Assembly (NCBI RefSeq): GCF_001484195.1
Contig: NZ_LLYW01000038.1
Span: 1-48,591 of the forward strand
Length of the DNA: 48,591 nt
Origin: Thermococcus celericrescens
GTDB taxonomy: Archaea > Methanobacteriota_B > Thermococci > Thermococcales > Thermococcaceae
Direction of reading: 5' to 3'
The position numbers and the translations under genes were made by a program. How positions within the stretch are numbered: position 1 is the first letter of the stretch; the number at the start of each line of letters is the position of its first letter. The notes beneath the pieces are model-generated. The model saw only the letters and a program-made list of their open reading frames with translations. It ran no database searches and was not told the DNA's origin. This document shows positions 25,276-33,164 of this stretch, one piece after another.

Positions 25276-25497
25276 ATGGCTGTGATAAGCGTCCGTATTC
25301 CCGATAAACTAAAGGCCAAGATGAAGGAGTACGACATTAACTGGAGCGAGGAGATAAGGGCGTTCATAGTTTTGAGAATAAACGAAGAGGAGAAAAGAAG
25401 GACCATTGAGATGATGCACGAGCTGCTCGCTGGGGGAACTCCTGCTAAAGAAGGAACCGCAAAAAGATACGTGAGGGAGGACCGTGATAGCAATTGA
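25276..25497 (+). CDS. VapB-type antitoxin (ribbon-helix-helix)
   Basis: A 73-residue protein. The N-terminus AVISVRIPDKLKAKMKEYDINWSEEIRAFIV is a typical DNA-binding ribbon-helix-helix, and the charged C-terminus (TPAKEGTAKRYVREDRD) would wrap the toxin. It overlaps the PIN toxin gene by 14 bp. Expected to neutralise the toxin and to repress its own promoter. Confidence 0.88.
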   Translation: MAVISVRIPDKLKAKMKEYDINWSEEIRAFIVLRINEEEKRRTIEMMHELLAGGTPAKEGTAKRYVREDRDSN

Positions 25498-25882
25498 CGC
25501 CTCCGTCCTTGCGAAGTACATTCTCCTTGAACCCGGTTGGGAACGGGTAGAGGAGCTACTTTTTAAAGACGTCGTCTCACTTGACTATGCCTTGGCAGAG
25601 GTTTCAAACGCCCTCTGGAAACATCACGTCCTCTACGGTGAGATATCCCGGGAGGAGTTCAATAAGAGATCAAAGGTTGTGGATGCTCTCCCGAACGTCG
25701 TCGTTCTTGAGAGTGGAATGCAGTATTTGGAGAAATCAAGGGGGATAGCTGTTAACCACCGAATCCCAATCTATGACGCCCTCTACATCGCTCAGGCCCT
25801 GAAGTATGGCGAACTTGCCACCAGCGACGAAAAGCAGGGAGAAATAGCGGAGAAACTCGGCGTTGAGGTCGTCTACCTCTAA
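25484..25882 (+). CDS. VapC-type PIN-domain ribonuclease toxin
   Basis: A 132-residue PIN protein with its acidic set present: Asp in AIDASVLAKY (D5), Glu in ALAEVSNALWK, Asp in PIYDALYIAQAL and Asp in LATSDEKQ. These coordinate Mg2+ for RNA cleavage. GTG start inside the antitoxin gene. Its TAA overlaps the TAG of the convergent rubrerythrin-VIT gene. Confidence 0.92.
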   Translation: MIAIDASVLAKYILLEPGWERVEELLFKDVVSLDYALAEVSNALWKHHVLYGEISREEFNKRSKVVDALPNVVVLESGMQYLEKSRGIAVNHRIPIYDALYIAQALKYGELATSDEKQGEIAEKLGVEVVYL

Positions 25883-26973
25883 AGCGCCGAGACGTTGAAG
25901 AGAACCTCCATGAGACGACCGAAGAGATAGCTCAGGAAAGCGGCACCCAGGCCGGTTGCCACCATCTCCGCGACCTTCTTTCTGATTGAGATTCCGGAGA
26001 GGAGCGATATCAGGGTCGCCACTATCGCTAGGGCAGAGCCCGCCAGCAGTATCGAGAAGGGAAGGGCCGTCAGCGAGCTGGAGGCGAGGAAGTACGGCGT
26101 AACCGGAAAGGCAACGCCGACGAGGTACGAGAGACCCGTGTAGAGTGCCGCCCTTATCTCGTTCTCCTCCGCCTCCGGGAGGAGGAGCTGCATAATCGCA
26201 TCGCTGTTGTCTGCGAGTTCCTTTGCGACCTCCCTCGCAACCTCTTCCGGCATTCCTCCCTCGACGAGCTTCTCCACAAGCTCTTCGGCCGCCCTTTCCG
26301 GCGAAACTCTGAAGAGGACCTCCATCCTATCGCGGATGGATTCCTTAATCTGCCTCTGAGAGCGGACCGAGACGAAGGTGCCTATGGCCATCGAGAGCGC
26401 ACCCGCTACACCGACTATGAGGCCGCTTATTCCGACGAGCTGCGGATTGTTCGGGTACACGGCGGAAAGACCCGTGACGGCACCGAGGATTTCAACCAGC
26501 CCGTCGTTCATGCCCAGAACGAGGTCGCGGGTATTCTCGACGTGGAAGCGCTCCTTGCTCTCGTAGAAAAACTTCTCGTGCTCAAGCTCGTCCAGTATAA
26601 CGTCCTTTATCTCCCTCAGTTCATCCTCGCTGAACCCCTCGGCGTAGGTCGTGAGGTACTTGAAGTACTTCTGTATCGCACTGTTCTCGCCCATCTCAAG
26701 GAGCGAGGCGACCGAACCCGGTCCAAGGAGTCTCCTGAGGAGCTTGACGCTGAAGATCATGAGCCTCTTCACGGAAGGCTTTGGAACCTCTCCCCCATGC
26801 CGCTTTATGAAGTCGTGCCAGAACTTGGCGTGCTTTGACTCTATATTTGAGAGCCGAAGAAATTCCTTCCTTATATCCTCATCCTTCTCTATCCTGGCCA
26901 GCTGGGCGTAGAGAACCGAATCGGCGTACTCGTCCTTATAAAAGCCTCTCGCTAATTCCAGCATCTCGTCCAT
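25879..26973 (-). CDS. Rubrerythrin-VIT1/CCC1 fusion (metal transporter)
   Basis: A 364-residue fusion. Residues 1 to about 145 form a ferritin-like four-helix domain with paired di-iron ligands (DEYAD, RIEKDE, IESKHAKF, DELEHEKFF). Residues about 150-364 are a VIT1/CCC1 membrane domain: RDLVLGMNDGLVEILGAVTGLS, the segment SMAIGTFVSVRSQRQ, a charged cytosolic metal-handling helix pair (about 215-270), and three further TMs. Bacterial MbfA has the same order and exports Fe2+ to protect from iron and peroxide. The ATG follows GGGGGTGAGG. Confidence 0.9.
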   Translation of the reverse strand: MDEMLELARGFYKDEYADSVLYAQLARIEKDEDIRKEFLRLSNIESKHAKFWHDFIKRHGGEVPKPSVKRLMIFSVKLLRRLLGPGSVASLLEMGENSAIQKYFKYLTTYAEGFSEDELREIKDVILDELEHEKFFYESKERFHVENTRDLVLGMNDGLVEILGAVTGLSAVYPNNPQLVGISGLIVGVAGALSMAIGTFVSVRSQRQIKESIRDRMEVLFRVSPERAAEELVEKLVEGGMPEEVAREVAKELADNSDAIMQLLLPEAEENEIRAALYTGLSYLVGVAFPVTPYFLASSSLTALPFSILLAGSALAIVATLISLLSGISIRKKVAEMVATGLGAAFLSYLFGRLMEVLFNVSAL

Positions 26974-27053
26974 TCCCTCACCCCCAAAGAAGAAAGATGA
27001 TTGTGGTTAAAACGGTATTGGAACTGTTGTGATTGGAACCTCAAACCGCATTG

Positions 27054-27061
27054 TTTATATA
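27054..27061 (+). promoter_or_regulatory. TATA box of dac
   Basis: TTTATATA about 50 bases before the ATG at 27110; the ribosome site GGGGTGG is five bases before that start. Confidence 0.55.
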
Positions 27062-27109
27062 TTATGAGGATTTTGTAAAACTGGTGGAAATTGTAATGGG
27101 GTGGCACTG

Positions 27110-27910
27110 ATGTTTGAGGATGTGAACGATTTTGAGGATGCCCTGGAAAAGCTCCTCAAAGAGCTTGAATTCGACCTCTCGAATCCATTTGAGGAAGTCG
27201 AAAAGGTTCTGTGCATCGAACCCCACCCGGACGACTGCGTCATAGGCCTGGGGGGCACGATAAAGAAGCTGACGGATGCGGGCGTGGAGGTCGTTTACGT
27301 CTGCATGACCGACGGCTCAATGGGAACTCTTGACGACGACCTGAGCTCCCACGAGCTTGCCATCGTGAGAAAGCGCGAGGAGGAAGAGAGTGCGAGGATG
27401 CTCGGCGTCAAAAGGATAATCTGGCTTGACTACCGGGACACCGAGCTTCCCTACACGAGGGAGGCCAGAAAAGACTTAGTAAAGATAATCCGCGCCGAGA
27501 AGCCGGACGCGGTTCTCGCCCCCGACCCCTGGCTCCCCTACGAGGCACATCCGGACCACAGAAGGGCGGGCTTCCTGGCCCTCGACGCCGTGGCCTTCTC
27601 TCAGCTTCCCAACTTCGCAAGCACCGACGTGGCGGCCGGCCTGGAACCCCACCAGGTCGAGGTCTTCGGCTTCTACTACACGGCGAAGCCCAACTACTTC
27701 GTGGACATAACCGACGTCATGGAGCTCAAGCTGAGGGCGATACGGGCCCACAGAAGCCAGTTCACCGATGACGTTTGGGAGAAATGGGAGCCCTTCCTGA
27801 GAACGGTGGCACTCTACTACGGTAAAAAAGCGGGAGTGAAGTACGCCGAGGGGCTGCGCTTCATGCCGGGCATGTTCCTGCACATAACGCCCTTCGCGGA
27901 GCTGATTTAA
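27110..27910 (+). CDS. dac: Diacetylchitobiose deacetylase (PIG-L/LmbE family)
   Basis: A 266-residue zinc deacetylase that removes the acetyl group from the non-reducing GlcNAc of chitobiose and from GlcNAc itself. Zinc ligands H39 and D42 lie in HPDD, and H150 in AHPDH; these match His44/Asp47/His155 of the characterised Pyrococcus enzyme with a constant offset of five. The motifs CMTDGSMGT and DYRDTELPY are typical of the Dac subgroup. It heads the chitooligosaccharide locus, as in T. kodakarensis. The stop codon overlaps that of the convergent PIN gene by 4 bp. Confidence 0.94.
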   Translation: MFEDVNDFEDALEKLLKELEFDLSNPFEEVEKVLCIEPHPDDCVIGLGGTIKKLTDAGVEVVYVCMTDGSMGTLDDDLSSHELAIVRKREEEESARMLGVKRIIWLDYRDTELPYTREARKDLVKIIRAEKPDAVLAPDPWLPYEAHPDHRRAGFLALDAVAFSQLPNFASTDVAAGLEPHQVEVFGFYYTAKPNYFVDITDVMELKLRAIRAHRSQFTDDVWEKWEPFLRTVALYYGKKAGVKYAEGLRFMPGMFLHITPFAELI

Positions 27911-28356
27911 CCCAGCTCCATCTTCACCATTATCTCGAGTTCCTTCAGGAACTTCTCGAGGGGCATCGTGTCCAGGCCGAACTGCCTGATCGATTCGTAC
28001 CTCTTGGGGTCGTCCGTGACAAGCAAACTGCCCGTGCAGATAGCCGTTGCGGCGGTTAAGATGTCCTCAAGGTCGAGCATCTTCCCCTTCTGGAGGAGTT
28101 GGGCCTCTATCCGGGCCGCTTTAACGAGTATCTCATCACTCAGGGGGACTACCGTGTAGATGTCCCTCAGTACCTCCAGCTCCCCCTCGACGTTCTTCTT
28201 GAGGTACGCACGAACCGAAAGGTAGCGGTAGAGCGTGATGGCCGAGAGCGAGACGGTGAACTTGGCCAGCGTTATCTCCAGCTGCCTCTTTCTGCTGGCG
28301 GTGTGCATCTTGAGGAGCGTCCGGCTGTCGAAGGTTATCTCCGATGGGAGCGGCAT
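27907..28356 (-). CDS. PIN-domain protein, VapC-like, degenerate active site
   Basis: A 149-residue PIN-like protein. D10 (TFDSRTLLK) and the third and fourth acidic regions ([21 protein letters not shown]) are present, but the usual second acidic residue in the helix after SAITLY is replaced by Arg (LYRYL). Catalysis may be weakened, or another residue may substitute. It follows the small antitoxin-like gene by 4 bases, so it is probably the toxin-side partner of a VapBC-type pair lodged between dac and the GH1 gene. Confidence 0.8.
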   Translation of the reverse strand: MPLPSEITFDSRTLLKMHTASRKRQLEITLAKFTVSLSAITLYRYLSVRAYLKKNVEGELEVLRDIYTVVPLSDEILVKAARIEAQLLQKGKMLDLEDILTAATAICTGSLLVTDDPKRYESIRQFGLDTMPLEKFLKELEIMVKMELG

Positions 28357-28359
28357 GAT

Positions 28360-28569
28360 TCAACTCCCCTTCTTCTTTTCGAGCAGGTTGATGAGCATCT
28401 CGGCCTCTTCGTCGTCCATTATGACGTTGTCAACCTTCTTGTCGAGCTCGACGAGGTGCCAGGTCTCTATGAGCTTCTGGAGCACCTCATCGTAGGAGCG
28501 AGCCTCAAGCTTGTCCTTGAGGAGCTTTATCTTCTTCCATGTGCTCTCATCAACTGCTATCGTTTTCAT
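28360..28569 (-). CDS. Small antitoxin-like protein paired with the PIN gene
   Basis: A 69-residue protein starting MKTIAVDESTWKKIKLLKDKLEARSYDEVLQKLIE, a strand plus helices typical of archaeal VapB-like antitoxins, with an acidic/basic tail. It overlaps the 3' end of the GH1 gene by 20 bp and has its own GGAGGGG site there, so it may be co-transcribed with the glycosidase as well as with the PIN gene. Confidence 0.78.
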   Translation of the reverse strand: MKTIAVDESTWKKIKLLKDKLEARSYDEVLQKLIETWHLVELDKKVDNVIMDDEEAEMLINLLEKKKGS

Positions 28570-30022
28570 CTCCCAACCCCTCCGTGACTATTCTTCTATA
28601 CGTCTCCACGCTCTTTCTACGCGGGATTCTCTCCTTGGTTATCAGGTCGACCTCGTATAGGCCGAAGCGTATCTTGAACCCCATCGCCCACTCGTAGTTG
28701 TCCGTCAGCGCCCAGTGGAAGTAGCCCCGAACGTCGGCGCCGTTCTCAATCGCCCTGAACAGCTCCCTCACGTGGCTGACTATGTACCGCGGCCTCAGTA
28801 TGTCCTTGGAATCTGCTACCCCGTTCTCGGTTATGTAGACCGGCTTTCCGTACTCCGCGGCTATCATCGTCGAGTCGTATATACCTTTCGGATAAACCTC
28901 CCACCCGAAGTCGCTGGTCGGGTTGTTGTCGGGCGAGACGCCCATCGGATTTCCGGAATAGCCGTATCCCTCGGCACCCACGAAGCTGACCATCGGCAGC
29001 TCCTTGAACTTCGGCTCGACCCACTTAACAACCTCCCTGGTGTAGTAGTTGTTTCCTATCCAGTCGTTCCTGGCCAGGTGGTTGATCTTAACCTCCTCCC
29101 GGTTCAGTTCTAGGTCAACCCGGCCGTCATTGAGGGCGTTGAGGAAGAGCCGGTTGTGGAAGTAGTCGTAATTTTCCGCGGCTTTAACGTCCCGCTCGTC
29201 CCTTGGGTTCAGGGGATAGGCGGGGATTATGTTGAGGATTATCCCTACCGGTGCCTTGGAGAACTCCTTTATCGCGTCGTAGGCCCTTGCATGTGCGACC
29301 ATCTGGTGAATTATGACCTTCTTCGCCGCGTTGGGGTTTAGTATCCCCGGCGGCCAGCCGACGTAGGGGGCGAGGTAGCCGAGCTCAACGGTAACCATCG
29401 GTTCGTCGAAGGTAGCCCAGAAATCCACCAGGTCCGGGAACTTCCACGCAACGTACGCCGAGAACTTAACGAACTCGACTATGCTCCCCTCGTCAACCCA
29501 GCCCCTTGCCCTCGCCCCTTCGGGGTTCCTCCTCACCTCGATGGGGTTGTGCAGCCACAGGGGGAGGGTCTGGTGGTTGAGTGTCACGAAGGTCGAGAAG
29601 CCGAGCTTCTTGAGGTTCTTCAGCACGGCTCTGTAGTGGGCGACCTCGGAATGGTTGGCCAGTCCATCGAGCTCCTCCAGGGTTTCCTTCTTGATTTTAA
29701 CGCGCTTTATCAGGCCGTAGGAGTCCCTCTCAACCTCGGCATCGACGCCGAAGGTCGGGCACGGGAAGATTCTGCTCCACTCTATCGTGAGCTGATAGGC
29801 GTTTAAATCCAGGTCCTTGGCGAGTCTGTGGTCGATTTCGTATAGCTCGTAATTGTTTATGCCGTCCTCGGGCAAATCGCCGCTGACGAGGTCGTTCTTG
29901 ATGTTGAACGGATCGCGGACCCACTGCCACCAGTCGCTCCTCGCGTCTATGGCCTGCCGTAGGGGGTCACCCATCTCGAACTGAAAGGCCGACTGAACGA
30001 CGCCCCAGTAAAATTCTTCCAT
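28550..30022 (-). CDS. GH1 family beta-glycosidase with Asn-to-Asp change in the NEP motif
   Basis: A 490-residue family 1 glycoside hydrolase, a retaining enzyme with a TIM barrel. Acid/base E207 lies in TFDEP and the nucleophile in YITENGV. The Asn that normally precedes the acid/base Glu (NEP) is Asp206 here (GAC at 29405-29407). C-terminal GYFHWALTDNYEWAMG is the aglycone/sugar-binding Trp-Glu region. It sits in the chitobiose locus at the same place as the T. kodakarensis beta-glycosidase, so chitooligosaccharide or glucosaminide cleavage is likely, but mannosidase or glucosidase activity is possible. The ATG follows AGGTGG by five bases. Confidence 0.92.
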   Translation of the reverse strand: MEEFYWGVVQSAFQFEMGDPLRQAIDARSDWWQWVRDPFNIKNDLVSGDLPEDGINNYELYEIDHRLAKDLDLNAYQLTIEWSRIFPCPTFGVDAEVERDSYGLIKRVKIKKETLEELDGLANHSEVAHYRAVLKNLKKLGFSTFVTLNHQTLPLWLHNPIEVRRNPEGARARGWVDEGSIVEFVKFSAYVAWKFPDLVDFWATFDEPMVTVELGYLAPYVGWPPGILNPNAAKKVIIHQMVAHARAYDAIKEFSKAPVGIILNIIPAYPLNPRDERDVKAAENYDYFHNRLFLNALNDGRVDLELNREEVKINHLARNDWIGNNYYTREVVKWVEPKFKELPMVSFVGAEGYGYSGNPMGVSPDNNPTSDFGWEVYPKGIYDSTMIAAEYGKPVYITENGVADSKDILRPRYIVSHVRELFRAIENGADVRGYFHWALTDNYEWAMGFKIRFGLYEVDLITKERIPRRKSVETYRRIVTEGLGDENDSS

Positions 30023-30055
30023 CGGTTCCACCTAGGCAGTTATAGATTTTAGTGT

Positions 30056-30063
30056 TTTTATAA
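30056..30063 (-). promoter_or_regulatory. TATA box of the GH1 gene
   Basis: TATAAAAA on the minus strand, about 34-41 bases before the ATG at 30022. Confidence 0.5.
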
Positions 30064-30163
30064 TTTTCCTACTCGTGCTGCCGTGACGCCGTGGTGCATT
30101 GGCCGTGCCCGTCGCTTCTGTTCTCATGAACTTTTATGTGCACTGTATACCCATCCTGTTCAC

Positions 30164-30229
30164 CAAAAAGCTTATATAGATTCTCAGTATGTTATAAAAT
30201 TGACATTGTTTATAATGAGGTGGGAAACT
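30164..30229 (+). promoter_or_regulatory. Promoter/leader of the binding-protein gene
   Basis: Three TATA-like elements (CTTATATAG near 30171, TTATAAAA near 30192, TTTATAAT near 30209) precede the ATG at 30230. Only the first leaves room for the GAGGTGGG ribosome site in the transcript, so it is the best candidate. No TGM-type CAC-N5-GTG repeat was found here. Confidence 0.45.
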
Positions 30230-32065
30230 ATGAAAAAGTACCTCACCCTTGCCCTGGTGGCTCTTCTGCTTGGGAGTTTAGCAGGCTTTGCAAGTGCCGC
30301 TGAGGAGAAAGGCCCCGCAAACTTCGGCAACTATTACAACGCTGAGGCTAACGAGCTCCTGAAGGCCCTCGCAACTGCCTCCGATGAGAACAAGCAGGTT
30401 GAGTACCTGGGGGAGCTGACCAAGATATGGCTTCAGGACGTTCCAGCCGTTCCCGTCTACACGGGTACGGTCTTCTACGAGGCCAACACCAAGTACTGGA
30501 AGGACTGGCCCAACGAAAAGAACCCCTACGGCGTCCCGATATTCTGGGCCGGCTTCGGAACCTGGGGAACCGCCCTGGCCCTCCTCGGCGTCAAGCCGAC
30601 TGGAGTGCAGGACGATGCCGGTGGCGACTTCCCGAGGCACGAGACGATATACACCGCCAACAGCGCTCCCCCGACCAGCGCCAACCCCTTCCAGGGCGGC
30701 AACATAATTGGCATAGACGGTCTCGTCTTCGAGCCCCTCTTCATGCTGAACTTCATGACGACGGAACTCAAGCCCTGGCTCGCCGAGAGCGGCACCTGGG
30801 TGAACGACAACACCTTCGAGGTCAAGCTTCGCGAGGGAACGAAGTGGCAGGACGGTCGGCCGTTGACGGCGGAGGACGTCAAGTTCTCCTTCGAGTACTA
30901 CGAGAAGCTCGGCCTCAAGGACTGGAGCTCCCTGGGGCTCAAGGAGATAAAGGTCGTTGATGATAGAACGGTTGACTTTGTTTTTGAGGGCAAGCCCAAC
31001 GTCTGGGCCTGGAGGAGCAACCTCTACTCCGTTCTCATTATCCCGAAGCACGTCTTTGAGAGCCTCGACCCCGATAAGGTCAAGACCATGACCTTCACCG
31101 GCGATGACAAGCAGTACCTCGTCGGTTCCGGCGCCTACAGGCTCAGGGAGGTCGTCCAGCAGCAGAAGTCCATCCTTGAGAGGAACGACAACTGGTGGGG
31201 TGCGAAGTACTTCAATGAACCCGCCGCCAAGTACATCATCCAGCTCTACGTTTCAAGCAACGACCAGGCCGCCAACATGTTCCTCAAGGGCGACCTCGAC
31301 GTCGCAACGTACTACCTGGACATCGCCGAGCTCAAGAAGCAGAACCCGAACATCGTCAGCTGGCTCAATAGTGAACCCTACTTCCCGCCCGTCGTCCCGG
31401 TGGTTCTCTACTTCAACACCGCCCATGAGCCCCTGAACAACCCTGGGGTCAGGAGGGCGATAGCCATGGCCATCAACCCGCAGCAGATCGTTCAGCAGGG
31501 TCCGATAAGCGCCGTCCCCGACCAGACCCCGCTCGGACCCATCATGCAGGGCTGGAAGGACAAGATAGGCGCCGACCAGCTCATCAACGAGTACGGCTGG
31601 AAGTACGGCGACATAGCGGGGGCCATAAAGATACTCGACAGCCTCGGCATCAAGGACACCGACGGTGACGGCGTAAGGGAGTACAACGGAAAACCCCTTG
31701 AGCTTCATTTCGTTACCTGCTCCGGCTGTTCCGACTGGATACAGGCGGGCGAGATCATAGCCAACCAGCTCAAGCCCCTTGGAATAAAGGTGGTCATCGA
31801 CAAGGGTGACTGGACCAACTTTTTCATGCAGAAGCTCAACAGCGGCAACTTCGATCTTGCGCTCCACTGGGCCGGAACCTTCAAGCCCGACCCGTACAGC
31901 GTCTACTACAGCATCATGTACAACGAGAATCCGCCGGCCACGCCGGCCCCGACGACAACGACCACCACGTCATCCACACCGTCCACCACGACCACGCCCT
32001 CGACCACCTCACCGACGACCACGCAGCCCGAGCGGAACCACAACTACAACCGGTGGCGGAGGTAG
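30230..32065 (+). CDS. ABC solute-binding protein (Opp/Dpp type), apparently circularly permuted, frameshifted at the end
   Basis: A 611-residue product. After the signal peptide (1-23) and AEEK come residues 28-124, whose features (NYYNAEANELL, EIWLQDVPAVPVYTG-like, TKYWKDWPNEKNPYGVP, GTALALLGVKP) are those of the last ~100 residues of cluster C binding proteins. Only then follows the normal N-terminal part (HETIYTANSAPPTSANPFQGG, residue 137 on) and the main body to NENPP (569). The Thr/Ser-rich linker follows directly where the C-terminal lobe should be. The frame then breaks at the CCC of 32027-32029, so the membrane anchor is not translated. It is presumably the chitooligosaccharide receptor of the importer encoded downstream. 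Confidence 0.88.
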   Translation: MKKYLTLALVALLLGSLAGFASAAEEKGPANFGNYYNAEANELLKALATASDENKQVEYLGELTKIWLQDVPAVPVYTGTVFYEANTKYWKDWPNEKNPYGVPIFWAGFGTWGTALALLGVKPTGVQDDAGGDFPRHETIYTANSAPPTSANPFQGGNIIGIDGLVFEPLFMLNFMTTELKPWLAESGTWVNDNTFEVKLREGTKWQDGRPLTAEDVKFSFEYYEKLGLKDWSSLGLKEIKVVDDRTVDFVFEGKPNVWAWRSNLYSVLIIPKHVFESLDPDKVKTMTFTGDDKQYLVGSGAYRLREVVQQQKSILERNDNWWGAKYFNEPAAKYIIQLYVSSNDQAANMFLKGDLDVATYYLDIAELKKQNPNIVSWLNSEPYFPPVVPVVLYFNTAHEPLNNPGVRRAIAMAINPQQIVQQGPISAVPDQTPLGPIMQGWKDKIGADQLINEYGWKYGDIAGAIKILDSLGIKDTDGDGVREYNGKPLELHFVTCSGCSDWIQAGEIIANQLKPLGIKVVIDKGDWTNFFMQKLNSGNFDLALHWAGTFKPDPYSVYYSIMYNENPPATPAPTTTTTTSSTPSTTTTPSTTSPTTTQPERNHNYNRWRR

Positions 32066-32132
32066 CACCTGCGGTCCGGCCGCCCTGATCCTACTGGCGG
32101 CGGTGCCCCTCCTCCTGAGGAGGAGGCGCTGA
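32027..32132 (+). other. Out-of-frame C-terminal membrane anchor of the binding protein
   Basis: In the +1-shifted frame the sequence continues as GTTTTTGGGGSTCGPAALI and LLAAVPLLLRRRR, then TGA at 32130-32132. This is a typical Thermococcales C-terminal tether: Thr linker, CGPA, hydrophobic helix, Arg stop-transfer. Removing one C from CCC at 32027-32029 restores the joined frame (QPSGTTTTT). Confidence 0.8.
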
Positions 32133-32150
32133 GTTCTTCCTTTTCTTTTA
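32133..32150 (+). terminator. T-rich run between binding-protein and permease genes
   Basis: GTTCTTCCTTTTCTTTTA after the anchor stop; it could attenuate transcription so that the binding protein is made in excess over the permeases. Confidence 0.35.
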
Positions 32151-32169
32151 AATCGATGGGGGGAAACGA

Positions 32170-33162
32170 ATGGGGTTCAGGAAGTACCTGCTCAGGAAGA
32201 CGGTGGTTTACCTGATAACCTTCCTCTTCGCGGTTACGCTCAACTGGCTCCTGCCCAGGCTCATGCCCGGCAATCCAATCGAGGCCATGATAGAATCCAA
32301 CCTCAACCTCGCCCCCGGCGAGAAGGAGATACTCATAAAGTTTTATGAGGAGCTTTATGGCCTCAACGAGCCCCTCTGGAGGCAGTTCGTGAACTTCTGG
32401 GTTAGGCTCTTCCACGGGGACCTCGGCTACAGCCTTCTCTACAAGGCCCCGGTGTGGGATTTAATCAAGCACGCCCTTCCCTATGATATTGCCATCCTCC
32501 TCCCGGCCATAGCGCTCAGCTGGCTGGTCGGAAACTGGCTGGGCGCGATAGCGGGTAAGAATACGAGGTACGACCGCTACATGATGCCCATCTTCTACTT
32601 CCTCGCGAGCATGCCCTACTTCTGGTTCGCCATGCTTCTCGTCTACTTCGTCGGCGTCAGGGCCGACCTGCTCCCCTACCAAGGTGCCTACGACCCGGCC
32701 CTCGTTCCCAGCCTCTCTTGGGAGTTCATAAAGAGCTTCCTGGAGCACTGGATTCTTCCCTTCCTGAGCCTCTTCACAGTCATGATCGGCAGCTGGGCAA
32801 TCGGAATGCGCAACATGATCATCTACGAGCTTGAGGCCGATTACGTCCGCTATCTCGAAGCCCTCGGCGCGAGCGAGAAGCTCATGACCAAGCACGCCTA
32901 CAGGAACGCTATCCTTCCCCAGGTCACCGGTCTGGCGCTTCAGCTCGGCCTGATGGTTGCTGGAGCTATAGCGACGGAGATAGTCTTCAACTACCCCGGC
33001 ATTGGAATCCTCCTCATGAACGCCGCGCTTAGCCAGGACTACTTCCTGCTCCAGGGGGCGTTCCTCATGGTCGTGGTCTCGGTTCTCGCGGCGAACTTCA
33101 TCATAGACATAGTCTACGCCTTCATTGACCCGCGCGTCAGGACAAGCTACACGGAGGGTTGA
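32170..33162 (+). CDS. ABC importer permease, DppB/OppB type
   Basis: A 330-residue inner-membrane permease with six TMs. The N-terminal KTVVYLITFLFAVTLNWLLPRLMPGNP is the OppB signature. The EAA loop that contacts the ATPase is YLEALGASEKLMTKHAYRNAILPQVTGLALQLG (about 234-266). It forms the translocation channel with the next gene product. Confidence 0.94.
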   Translation: MGFRKYLLRKTVVYLITFLFAVTLNWLLPRLMPGNPIEAMIESNLNLAPGEKEILIKFYEELYGLNEPLWRQFVNFWVRLFHGDLGYSLLYKAPVWDLIKHALPYDIAILLPAIALSWLVGNWLGAIAGKNTRYDRYMMPIFYFLASMPYFWFAMLLVYFVGVRADLLPYQGAYDPALVPSLSWEFIKSFLEHWILPFLSLFTVMIGSWAIGMRNMIIYELEADYVRYLEALGASEKLMTKHAYRNAILPQVTGLALQLGLMVAGAIATEIVFNYPGIGILLMNAALSQDYFLLQGAFLMVVVSVLAANFIIDIVYAFIDPRVRTSYTEG

Positions 33163-33164
33163 AG

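Noticed and set aside
30061-30229. TGM or other sugar-regulator palindrome in front of the importer genes
   Set aside because: No CAC-N5-GTG inverted repeat found on reading this stretch.
31950-32030. ACC/ACG-rich Thr repeat as a tandem DNA repeat or CRISPR-like array
   Set aside because: It codes for the Thr/Ser linker common before C-terminal anchors of archaeal binding proteins; there are no regular spacers.
33159-33164. TTG start for the second permease
   Set aside because: ATG 33165 has better spacing to the GGAGGG site and the extra two residues are not needed.
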